From an uncultured Faecalibacterium sp. (GTDB taxonomy: Bacteria > Bacillota > Clostridia > Oscillospirales > Ruminococcaceae): a stretch of DNA of 10,383 nucleotides. The stretch is from positions 1-10,383 of the forward strand of contig CABQHF010000060.1 of assembly GCA_902463905.1 (NCBI GenBank). Reading direction: 5' to 3'. How positions within the stretch are numbered: position 1 is the stretch's first letter; every line of letters begins with the position of its first letter. The notes below the pieces were generated by a model, which ran no database searches, had not been told where the DNA came from, and worked only from the letters and a program-made list of their open reading frames with translations. Positions 1-5,226 of this stretch are shown piece after piece. The position numbers and the translations under genes are program-made.

Positions 1-59
1 TTCGTGTCCGAGGAGAAAGCTACCGGCATACCGCCTAGTCAGAGGGTTCCTGTCAAGGC
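1..59. other. window-edge flank downstream of the ytfJ-like gene, no callable gene
   Basis: This short stretch lies beyond the stop codon of the GerW-like gene. On the minus strand it has an ATG at 29 with a purine-rich AGGCGG only one base before it. That is too close to be a good ribosome site, and only nine codons fit before the edge. I see no terminator hairpin followed by a T run. It could hold the start of the next minus-strand gene or an untranslated spacer. The sequence does not decide between these. Confidence 0.3.
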
Positions 60-467
60 TTACTCTGCCTTGGGTGCCTCGTCTGCGGGCTTTTCGCCCT
101 TTTTGCTGACCAGTGCAGACACCTTTTCCACCAGCTCCGGCAGCATGGCCAGAGCACGGTCAACACTATTGGAGCCGTCCGTCAGCTGGATGGTGCGCAC
201 GCAGCCGTCCTTGATCACCAGAAATGCCACCGGCTGGATGTTGACGCCCGCGCCGGAGCCGCCGCCGAACAGGTCCTTGTTGGCGGCATTCTTGCCGTCA
301 AAGTCGGTGCCGCCGGAGGCAAAACCAAAGCTCACCTTGGACACTGGCAGGATGGTGGTGCCGTCCTCGGTGGTGATAGCCTTGCCGATGATGGTATTGG
401 CGTCCACCATCTCGTGGATCTTGTCCATGGTAACGTTCATAATGCCCTGAATCGGATGCTCAGCCAT
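60..467 (-). CDS. ytfJ: GerW / YtfJ family protein
   Basis: A 135-residue soluble protein of the GerW (YtfJ) family. In Bacillus subtilis the family is known as a sporulation protein involved in germination; its biochemical role is not established. The family hallmarks are visible. The N-terminus has Met-Asp-Lys near residue 15 and a Gly-Lys-Ala segment near 28-30. A Ser-Phe-Gly-Phe-Ala-Ser-Gly-Gly stretch covers residues 46-53. A glycine-rich run at 68-74 leads into the strand VNIQPVAFLVI (75-85). The C-terminal tail after about 122 is charged and rich in Lys, Glu and Pro. The ATG is supported by AAAGGAGAT upstream. Length matches the family. The gene follows the scpAB/DUF2953 genes on the same strand after a 117-nt gap, so it may be transcribed with them and also from its own promoter. 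If the host is a Faecalibacterium-like non-sporulator, the role must differ from germination. Confidence 0.9.
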   Translation of the reverse strand: MAEHPIQGIMNVTMDKIHEMVDANTIIGKAITTEDGTTILPVSKVSFGFASGGTDFDGKNAANKDLFGGGSGAGVNIQPVAFLVIKDGCVRTIQLTDGSNSVDRALAMLPELVEKVSALVSKKGEKPADEAPKAE

Positions 468-572
468 AATGCAAATCTCCTTTGATCGTTTTTGTCAGGC
501 CTGTGTCCCCGGAGTTTTACCGGGAGATCGCAGACTGTCAGGCTCCGTCACACTCGTCACACAATTTTATTC

Positions 573-602
573 AGTGTACCACAGTTACAGGAAAACGTCC
601 AG
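573..602 (-). promoter_or_regulatory. candidate sigma-A promoter for the ytfJ-like gene
   Basis: On the minus strand, CTGGAC (597-602, a near match to TTGACA) is followed after 18 bases by TACACT (573-578), and the -10 is preceded by TGTGG. The -35 lies in the end of the DUF2953 gene. The match is moderate. The distance to the ytfJ start (about 105 nt) would give a leader of roughly 100 nt. Confidence 0.35.
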
Positions 603-1259
603 CACCTTTTCGCGCCAGAACTCCGCCAGCACACGCACCGCTGCGACGACGATAAACAGCGCCCTTGCCGAAATGCGCAAGGACACACGGTCCTCTACGG
701 TGGGTTCGGCGCTGCCAAAGTCCGGCACGATGCGCAGTTCGTCAAACTGCAGGTAAATGAAGCGGTCAATCACACCCAGCACCGGGTATAGCCATGCCTG
801 CAGCTTGCCGTAATTGCGGGCCGCTGCAGCAGGGTCCTCCCCGCGCACGCCAAGGCACACCCGGATGTGGGTGATGCGCAGCGCGCCGAACACAGCCCGG
901 ATCAGCGTCCCGGCTCCGCGCAGGATGGTGCACAGGATGTTCAGGGTCAGCTTTGCCTTTTTGCGCGGCTCTGCGGGCTTTTTCTCCTTGGCAGGCTTCT
1001 TTGCCGCTTTTGCCTTTTTCGGCTTCTTTTTGCGCTTGCTCTCCTCCGTCGGCTCCGGCTTCGGGTACTGGAACACCGGGAAGGTGATGCCCAGTGCCCC
1101 GGCCTTTACGGTCAGGGTGTCCTGCTCCCAGTTGACATCCGCACAGAACGGGATGAGCAACAACAACACCATTAGAGCCAGCACCACCAGCAGCAGGATG
1201 CCAAGGACCTTCAGCAGGAACAGCAGCATCCCGCCCACAGCGGCAAGAACGGTGGTCAT
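585..1259 (-). CDS. DUF2953 domain membrane protein
   Basis: A 224-residue protein of the DUF2953 family, function unknown. Residues 9-38 form one very hydrophobic N-terminal membrane segment. Residues 41-65 look like the start of the extracytoplasmic or cytoplasmic beta-rich domain. A strongly basic insert rich in Lys, Ala and Pro runs from about 74 to 103. The C-terminal half (104-224) contains a Leu-rich helix, an Arg-Val-Cys-Leu-Gly-Val strand near 133-138, and the segment FDELRIVPDFG (172-182), which is typical of the family. In many Clostridia a DUF2953 gene sits between scpB and ytfJ, as here. Only 3 nt separate it from the scpB stop, and its ribosome site (GAGGG) lies in the end of scpB, which suggests translational coupling. 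The family call rests on remembered sequence patterns and on gene order. Confidence 0.8.
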   Translation of the reverse strand: MTTVLAAVGGMLLFLLKVLGILLLVVLALMVLLLLIPFCADVNWEQDTLTVKAGALGITFPVFQYPKPEPTEESKRKKKPKKAKAAKKPAKEKKPAEPRKKAKLTLNILCTILRGAGTLIRAVFGALRITHIRVCLGVRGEDPAAAARNYGKLQAWLYPVLGVIDRFIYLQFDELRIVPDFGSAEPTVEDRVSLRISARALFIVVAAVRVLAEFWREKVLDVFL

Positions 1260-1262
1260 GGG

Positions 1263-1799
1263 TCATCCCTCGCTTTCTGCCGGGACTTCCGGCTGATGCA
1301 CCGGCGGCAGGTCCGCCAGACTGGACAGGCCGAATACTCTTAAAAAGGTGTCGGTGGTGCGGAAGCTCACCGGGCGGCCCGGCAGGTCCAGACGGCCAGC
1401 TTCCTCGATCAGGCCCTTTTCCAGCAGGCCGGACACGCTGGACGAGGAGTCCACCCCGCGCACCTGCTCGATGAAAGCGCGGGACACCGGCTGGTTATAG
1501 GCGATCACGGTCAGCGTCTCCATGGCGGCAGGGCCCAGCGGCACGGCGCGGCGGCTGTCCAGCACACGGCGCACGCAATCGGCCCACTCGGTCTTGGTGG
1601 CCAGCTGCCAGCGGGTGTTCAGGTGCAGCAGGCACAGGCCGCTGTCCTCCCGGGTGTAGCGGGTGCGCAGCTCTTCCAGCGCGTTTTCCACGCTGGTCTG
1701 GGGCAGCTGCACGGCCTGCGCCAGCTTGTCGGAGTCGATGGGCTCCCCGCAGGCAAACAGCATGGCCTCCACTGCGGCACGAATCTGTTTCTGGTTCAT
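1263..1799 (-). CDS. scpB: segregation and condensation protein B (ScpB)
   Basis: A 178-residue ScpB. ScpB is a dimeric winged-helix protein that binds the kleisin ScpA and, with SMC, forms the bacterial condensin that organises and segregates the chromosome. The first winged helix covers about residues 3-75 (AVEAMLFACGEPI near 9-21). The second begins near 88 and contains the diagnostic segment AMETLTVIAYNQPVSRAFIE (92-111) followed by QVRGVDSS (112-119). The later motifs GRLDLPGRP (135-143) and TFLRVFGLSSLADLP (151-165) are also family hallmarks. The tail after 166 is short and Pro/Glu-rich. The ATG overlaps the scpA stop as ATGA and has AAAGGAG five bases upstream inside scpA, so the two are probably translated together. 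Length is normal for the family. Confidence 0.96.
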   Translation of the reverse strand: MNQKQIRAAVEAMLFACGEPIDSDKLAQAVQLPQTSVENALEELRTRYTREDSGLCLLHLNTRWQLATKTEWADCVRRVLDSRRAVPLGPAAMETLTVIAYNQPVSRAFIEQVRGVDSSSSVSGLLEKGLIEEAGRLDLPGRPVSFRTTDTFLRVFGLSSLADLPPVHQPEVPAESEG

Positions 1800-2509
1800 T
1801 TTTTCTCCTTTATCCGGGTGCGCTGCATGGTCAGCTCCCCGTTCTCCCCCAGGGTGACGCGGCCACCGCGCACCAGCTCCAGCAGGGCCAGAAAGGTGGC
1901 CACGTTGGTGCTGCGGCTCTGCCGGGGCGAGAACAGCTGGCCTATGCGGGCCGTGGCCCCGCCGATGAGGCTGCGCAGGATATACACCACCCGGCTGGTC
2001 ACCGACACCATGGGGGCCGTGACCAGCGGCTCAAACTGCTGCTGGGTGGGCTCCCGGCGCAGGCGGGTGCGCCCGGCAAGGGCGTTCCAGTAGTCGGCCA
2101 AAATTTGGGGTGCATGGTGCAGGGTATAGGTGTTGTCCCACTCCATCTCCATCGGCTGCCGCACGAACACCGGTGCCTGCTCCCCTTTTGCCCGCAGCAG
2201 CGTGGCCATACGGCGGCACTGGTCGTACTCGATGAGCTGGCCGGTGAATTCCTGCTTCATCCGCTCACCCTCTTCGCTGCGGGGCAGCAGCAGATAGCTC
2301 TTCATCTCCACCAGATGGGCCGCCATCTCGATAAAGGCGCTGGCGGTCTCCGGGTCCGGGTCGGCCTGCTCCACCGTGCGGGTGTACTGGTCGATCAGTT
2401 CCAGAATGGGGATGTTGTGCAGGTCCATCTTATGTTTGGCCACAAGAGCCAGCAATAATTCCAGCGGGCCGTCAAAATCTTCCAGATGGAAGGTCAGTTC
2501 CTCTGCCAT
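1796..2509 (-). CDS. scpA: segregation and condensation protein A (ScpA, kleisin)
   Basis: A 237-residue ScpA, the kleisin subunit that bridges the SMC heads and recruits ScpB in the SMC-ScpAB condensin complex. The N-terminal SMC-binding helical region has the signature FDGPLELLLALVAKHKMDLH (residues 12-31). A second conserved element, MKSYLLLP, lies at 69-76. The middle part is charged and variable, and the C-terminal winged-helix domain (about 165-232) ends with VATFLALLELVRGGRVTL. Length is within the usual range of about 230-260. The gene starts 3 nt after the peptidase stop and overlaps scpB by 4 nt. The ribosome site before it is weak, so translation probably depends on coupling to the upstream gene. 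No smc gene is in the window. Confidence 0.95.
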   Translation of the reverse strand: MAEELTFHLEDFDGPLELLLALVAKHKMDLHNIPILELIDQYTRTVEQADPDPETASAFIEMAAHLVEMKSYLLLPRSEEGERMKQEFTGQLIEYDQCRRMATLLRAKGEQAPVFVRQPMEMEWDNTYTLHHAPQILADYWNALAGRTRLRREPTQQQFEPLVTAPMVSVTSRVVYILRSLIGGATARIGQLFSPRQSRSTNVATFLALLELVRGGRVTLGENGELTMQRTRIKEKK

Positions 2510-2512
2510 CGC

Positions 2513-3184
2513 TCAGACCACCGTCCCGGCTGCTGCGTAGTAGACCGAATAGGCGATCCGGTCAATGTAACCGGTGCCCGCACTCAGCAGATCCCACACA
2601 GCATTGTTCAGATAGTACAGCGGGGTATCCAGCAGGCCCATCCACACGGCTGCCAGCAGCGCGATCATGATATAGCGCTCGTACTTCATCAGGCCAAAGT
2701 ACGCCCGCTGGGGCAGCGCCACCAGCAGGATGCGGCTACCGTCCAGCGGCGGCACCGGAATAAAGTTGAACACCGCCAGGCTCACATTCATGAGCACCAT
2801 GTACTGCAGAAAATACGCGGCAAAAATGGTCGCCTGGGTGACCGGAGCCCAGTAGTACATCACCTTCCACAGCACCATGGCAAGATAGGCCAGCACAATG
2901 TTGGCCACCGGGCCCGCCAATGCGGTGAGGGCCATGCCCCACTTGGGGTTTTTGAAGTTGCGGGGGTTGGTGGAGACCGGCTTTGCCCAGCCCACACCCG
3001 CAAACACCATGCACAACGTGCCCAGCAGGTCAAAGTGAGCAAAGGGGTTCAGCGAAAGGCGGCCTTCGCGCTTGGCGGTGGGGTCCCCCAGCAGCCAGGC
3101 AGCCAGCGCATGGCCGGCTTCATGGAACGGAATGGCCACCAGTGCCACCAGTGCGCGGACGAGATAATAGGTTGCCCGTGTCAT
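2513..3184 (-). CDS. M50 family site-2 protease-like membrane metallopeptidase
   Basis: A 223-residue integral membrane zinc metalloprotease of the M50 (site-2 protease) family, rhomboid-sized and without a PDZ domain. The zinc-binding HEAGH is at residues 21-25 in the first membrane segment. A conserved GPVAN is at 91-95, and the second metal-ligand motif NFIPVPPLDGSRI is at 140-152, with Asp148 as the expected third ligand. Further hydrophobic segments lie near 52-65, 94-110, 117-138 and 170-185. I chose the ATG at 3184 because CAGGAG ends 6 nt before it. The ATG six bases further upstream abuts the ribosome site, and a still longer reading frame would run through the promoter. It heads the operon with scpAB, an arrangement common in Clostridia. 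The substrate is unknown. Confidence 0.9.
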   Translation of the reverse strand: MTRATYYLVRALVALVAIPFHEAGHALAAWLLGDPTAKREGRLSLNPFAHFDLLGTLCMVFAGVGWAKPVSTNPRNFKNPKWGMALTALAGPVANIVLAYLAMVLWKVMYYWAPVTQATIFAAYFLQYMVLMNVSLAVFNFIPVPPLDGSRILLVALPQRAYFGLMKYERYIMIALLAAVWMGLLDTPLYYLNNAVWDLLSAGTGYIDRIAYSVYYAAAGTVV

Positions 3185-3215
3185 AAGCATCTCCTGAAAA
3201 ACAACATTTTCTATT

Positions 3216-3244
3216 ATAATACTATCTTTTGGCCGGTTGAGCAA
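3216..3244 (-). promoter_or_regulatory. sigma-A promoter of the peptidase-scpAB operon
   Basis: On the minus strand, TTGCTC (3239-3244) is followed after 17 bases by TATTAT (3216-3221). An overlapping TATAAT at 3213-3218 offers an alternative -10. The region is AT-rich in an otherwise GC-rich window, and it lies about 30 nt upstream of the peptidase start. It diverges from the rpmB promoter, about 50 bp away. Confidence 0.65.
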
Positions 3245-3294
3245 CCCTTGCTGCAAAAGATTGGAAAAAGATGACGGAAATTTTGAAAAAAGAC

Positions 3295-3323
3295 TTGCAT
3301 TTTGCCCGCATCTCTGGTAAAAT
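3295..3323 (+). promoter_or_regulatory. sigma-A promoter of rpmB
   Basis: TTGCAT (3295-3300) and TAAAAT (3318-3323) are separated by exactly 17 bases. The -10 is preceded by TGG, an extended -10 element. Transcription would begin near 3330, leaving a leader of about 45 nt before the rpmB start. Confidence 0.75.
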
Positions 3324-3375
3324 AGTCAAGCTGATTATTTTGATTCCTTACTTCACTCTAGGAGGTGCAAGTACC

Positions 3376-3564
3376 ATGGCTAAGTGTGAATGCTGCGGCA
3401 AGGGCGTTACCTTTGGTATTAAGGTCTCTCACTCCCATCGCCGTTCCAACCGTACCTGGAAGCCGAATGTCCGTCGTGTCAAGGCGGTCGTGGAGGGCTC
3501 TCCCAAGTATGTCTACGCATGCTCCCGTTGCCTGCGCGCTGGCAAAGTTACCCGCGCTGTCTAA
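3376..3564 (+). CDS. rpmB: large-subunit ribosomal protein bL28
   Basis: A 62-residue bL28, a structural protein of the 50S ribosomal subunit. It is recognised from MAKCECCGKGVTFGIKVSHS at the N-terminus, the basic stretch RRSNRTWKPNVRRVKA (22-37) and the C-terminal YACSRCLRAGKV. It is the zinc-ribbon (C+) form: Cys4 and Cys7 pair with Cys49 and Cys52, and Cys6 is extra. The ATG at 3376 has AGGAGGTG ending 8 nt upstream. The same frame stays open to 3271, but that part holds the promoter and is not coding. It stands alone between its own promoter and a strong terminator. Confidence 0.97.
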   Translation: MAKCECCGKGVTFGIKVSHSHRRSNRTWKPNVRRVKAVVEGSPKYVYACSRCLRAGKVTRAV

Positions 3565-3577
3565 TTTGGTGTATGTG

Positions 3578-3610
3578 GCCGGTCACTTTGTCGAGTGGCC
3601 GGCTTTTTTT
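3578..3610 (+). terminator. intrinsic terminator after rpmB
   Basis: A 10-bp GC-rich stem (3578-3587 with 3594-3603, one G-U pair) closes a 6-base loop and is followed by seven T residues (3604-3610). It begins 14 nt after the rpmB stop. The next gene's ribosome site starts only nine bases after the T run. Confidence 0.92.
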
Positions 3611-3633
3611 GTTACCTTAAAGGAGATGAACGC

Positions 3634-3810
3634 ATGGCTCTTCCCACCGATCCCATCATGCTGCTGAGCGTGGTGAACCTCAAACTCCGGGATTATTTCA
3701 AAAACCTCGATGCTTTGTGCGAAGATCTGGACGCCGACAAGACTGATCTGTGTGCAAAGCTACGTGCCGTCGGCTACGAGTACGACGCACAGCGCAACCA
3801 GTTTGTCTGA
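3634..3810 (+). CDS. DUF4250 family small protein
   Basis: A 58-residue protein of the DUF4250 family, common in Clostridia, function unknown. The family pattern is clear. It begins with a short start (Ala-Leu-Pro-Thr-Asp-Pro), then a hydrophobic segment with VNLKLRDYFKNLDALCEDLD (residues 15-34). A Lys-Leu-Arg-Ala-Val-Gly-Tyr-Glu-Tyr-Asp stretch (43-52) follows, and the protein ends in Arg-Asn-Gln-Phe-Val. It looks like a small helical cytoplasmic protein. The ATG is preceded by AAAGGAGATG at a good distance. No promoter fits between the rpmB terminator and this start, so expression probably depends on terminator read-through or on a promoter inside rpmB. Confidence 0.85.
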   Translation: MALPTDPIMLLSVVNLKLRDYFKNLDALCEDLDADKTDLCAKLRAVGYEYDAQRNQFV

Positions 3811-3891
3811 TTTATCCTGAAACGCTACTGCCGGCTGGACGTGCAGCGACTGTGCGCCGGGGCCGGATCATGATAAAAAAGGAGTGCTTGA
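3811..3891 (+). other. short intergenic spacer without a clear promoter
   Basis: An 81-nt GC-rich gap between the DUF4250 gene and the esterase-like gene. I see no convincing -35/-10 pair and no hairpin with a T run. An AAAAAAGGAG ribosome site closes it at 3875-3884. The downstream gene is therefore probably co-transcribed with the DUF4250 gene. Confidence 0.4.
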
Positions 3892-4653
3892 TTGATTATG
3901 ATGCAGGGTACCTATTACAAAGAGTGGAGCAGTGTGCTGAACCGCGAGATGGAGTTTAAGGTATATGGCAGCGCCGGTGTGCCGGTGCTGGCTCTGCCCG
4001 CCCGCGGCGGCCGCTTTTTCGACTGGGAGAACAACGGCATGCCGGACGCCATTGCCCAGCTGCTGAACGAGGGCAAGATCCAGCTGTTCTGCGCCGACAG
4101 CGTGGACGGTGAAGGCGTGCTGAACGGGGATCTGCCGCTGCGCCGCCGGGCCGAGGCACAGGAGAAGTATTTTGTTTACCTGACTGCCGAGCTGGCTCCC
4201 CGCATCCTAACCCTGAACAAGGCCGAGAAGGGCACCAAGATCTGGTGCGCCGGTGTGGATCTGGGCGCTTATCAGGCCGTGAACTGCCGCCTGCGCCGCC
4301 CCACCCTGTTTGCCGGTGCCGTGGGCATGGGCGGCATCTACGACCTGAGCCGCTTCTGGGGTGCCGAGAACGACGATCTGGTGCTGCGCTGCTCTCCCCT
4401 GCTGTACCTGCAGGAGAACGGCATCGCCAACAAGCTGGCACTGGTCAAGGCCGAGGAAAACAGTCTCATCCTCTGCGCCGGTCAGGGTGCCTACGAGGAT
4501 GACGCCAAGGCCGACACCCAGGCACTGGCCGATGTGCTGAAGGCCCAGGGCCTGCCCGCCCATCTGGAACTGTGGGGCGGCGACGTGTCCCACGACTGGT
4601 ACTGGTGGGGCAAGATGTGGAGCCTGTTTGCTCCGCGCATTCTGGAAAAGTAA
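3892..4653 (+). CDS. esterase-like alpha/beta-hydrolase, nucleophile position altered
   Basis: A 253-residue cytoplasmic alpha/beta-hydrolase resembling the esterase group of COG4947. Family landmarks are the N-terminal LNREMEFKVYG (16-26), PARGGRFFDWE (36-46), IQLFCADSVDGE (63-74), GAYQAVN (125-131) followed by RRP, and GMGGIYDLSRFWG (145-157). Near the C-terminus are LILCAGQGAYEDD (192-204) and LWGGDVSHDWYWWGKM (227-242). Family members normally have Gly-x-Ser-x-Gly at the nucleophile elbow. Here it reads Gly121-Val-Asp123-Leu-Gly125, so the serine is missing, while the likely acid (Asp203 region) and His234 remain. Start choice is uncertain. The TTG at 3892 lies 7 nt after AAGGAG, while ATGs at 3898 and 3901 are further away but fit the usual family start. 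It ends 19 nt before a strong terminator. Substrate unknown; it may not hydrolyse esters at all. Confidence 0.85.
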   Translation: MIMMQGTYYKEWSSVLNREMEFKVYGSAGVPVLALPARGGRFFDWENNGMPDAIAQLLNEGKIQLFCADSVDGEGVLNGDLPLRRRAEAQEKYFVYLTAELAPRILTLNKAEKGTKIWCAGVDLGAYQAVNCRLRRPTLFAGAVGMGGIYDLSRFWGAENDDLVLRCSPLLYLQENGIANKLALVKAEENSLILCAGQGAYEDDAKADTQALADVLKAQGLPAHLELWGGDVSHDWYWWGKMWSLFAPRILEK

Positions 4654-4672
4654 CTTTATCACGGTTCTGTGT

Positions 4673-4704
4673 GAGGGAAAGCCTGCGGGTTTTCCCTCTT
4701 TTTT
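4673..4704 (+). terminator. intrinsic terminator after the esterase-like gene
   Basis: An 11-bp stem (4673-4683 with 4688-4698, one G-U pair) has a TGCG tetraloop and is followed by six T residues, a C, then four more T. It lies directly downstream of the stop codon at 4653 and separates this transcript from the copper operon. Confidence 0.93.
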
Positions 4705-4724
4705 CTTTTATTTCAAATTCCTAC

Positions 4725-4753
4725 TTGATTTGTCGGATATGGTGTGGTATACT
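4725..4753 (+). promoter_or_regulatory. promoter of the csoR-copA copper operon
   Basis: TTGATT (4725-4730) and TATACT (4748-4753) are separated by 17 bases, and TGG precedes the -10 as an extended element. Transcription would begin near 4760, just upstream of the CsoR-like operator. The arrangement fits repression by a bound regulator at the start of the transcript. Confidence 0.8.
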
Positions 4754-4770
4754 CCTGCTGGAAGCAAAAG

Positions 4771-4787
4771 ATACCCCCAAGGGGTTT
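4771..4787 (+). promoter_or_regulatory. putative CsoR operator
   Basis: The sequence ATACCCCCAAGGGGTTT is a G/C-tract pseudo-palindrome (ATACCCC, three bases, GGGGTTT). It resembles the known CsoR operator class, in which TACCC and GGGTA half-sites flank a short centre. It sits about 18 bases after the -10 and just before the csoR ribosome site (4791-4797), as expected for copper-relieved autorepression. I see no second copy before copA. Confidence 0.7.
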
Positions 4788-4805
4788 GTGAAAGGAGCCT
4801 GCATC

Positions 4806-5186
4806 ATGGAATCCACCGAAAAGAAGCCCTGCTGTTGCTGCAGCGCCGAAGAGCCTGCGGCGGACACGGTTTCCCCCGCCGATGTGCCGGACGCTGTCCC
4901 CTCCTGCTGCCGCCACAAGGACCGCAGCCCGGAGGAATACAAAGCACTGGTCAACCGGCTGAGCCGCATCGAAGGGCAGGTGCGCGGCGTGCGCGGCATG
5001 CTGGAAAAGGATGCCTACTGTGTAGACATTCTGGTACAGGTGGCCGCTGTGAACTCGGCGCTGAACAGCTTTGCCAAGGAGCTGCTGGCCCAGCACATGA
5101 GCACCTGTGTGGCCGATGACCTGCGTGCCGGCAGCGACGAAAAGCTGAACGAGCTGATCAAGCTGCTGCCCCGGCTCATGAAGTGA
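4806..5186 (+). CDS. csoR: CsoR family copper-sensing transcriptional repressor
   Basis: A 126-residue member of the CsoR/RcnR family. CsoR is an all-helical DNA-binding repressor that releases its operator on binding Cu(I). The core runs from about residue 41 and contains YKALVNRLSRIEGQVRGVRG (45-64), the DNA-contacting helix region. The three Cu(I) ligands of the family are all present: Cys72 in DAYCVDIL, and His97 with Cys101 in QHMSTCV. The extra feature is a tail of about 40 residues with four consecutive cysteines (9-12) and a Cys-Cys pair (34-35), which may bind metal as well. The ATG has AAAGGAG 8 nt upstream. It precedes copA by 40 nt with no terminator between, so the two form one operon that CsoR probably autoregulates. 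Nickel/cobalt (RcnR) or sulfur (CstR) sensing is less likely given the copA neighbour and the Cys-His-Cys set. Confidence 0.93.
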   Translation: MESTEKKPCCCCSAEEPAADTVSPADVPDAVPSCCRHKDRSPEEYKALVNRLSRIEGQVRGVRGMLEKDAYCVDILVQVAAVNSALNSFAKELLAQHMSTCVADDLRAGSDEKLNELIKLLPRLMK

Positions 5187-5226
5187 CCCTGCGGCAGACA
5201 TACTGGACTTATCAGGAGTGAATACG

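Noticed and set aside
1..29. Start of a further minus-strand gene at the left edge
   Set aside because: Only nine codons are visible and the purine-rich site is one base from the ATG, so there is not enough to call a gene.
4..450. A 148-codon plus-strand open frame opposite the ytfJ-like gene
   Set aside because: It overlaps almost the whole GerW-family gene, has no good ribosome site in view, and shows no conserved motif.
516..533. Hairpin CCCGG / CCGGG between DUF2953 and ytfJ as a terminator
   Set aside because: The stem is only five base pairs and no T run follows on either strand.
3185..3256. A longer N-terminus for the M50 peptidase
   Set aside because: The extra codons overlap the operon's -10 and -35 elements, and the AGGAG is correctly spaced only for the ATG at 3184.
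2486..3274. A 262-codon plus-strand open frame opposite the M50 peptidase gene
   Set aside because: Its product is a low-complexity Gln/His/Arg-rich sequence. The opposite strand encodes a clear zinc protease with HEAGH and Asp motifs.
3271..3375. A longer N-terminus for bL28
   Set aside because: This part contains the -35, -10 and ribosome site. The standard bL28 start MAKCECC follows at 3376.
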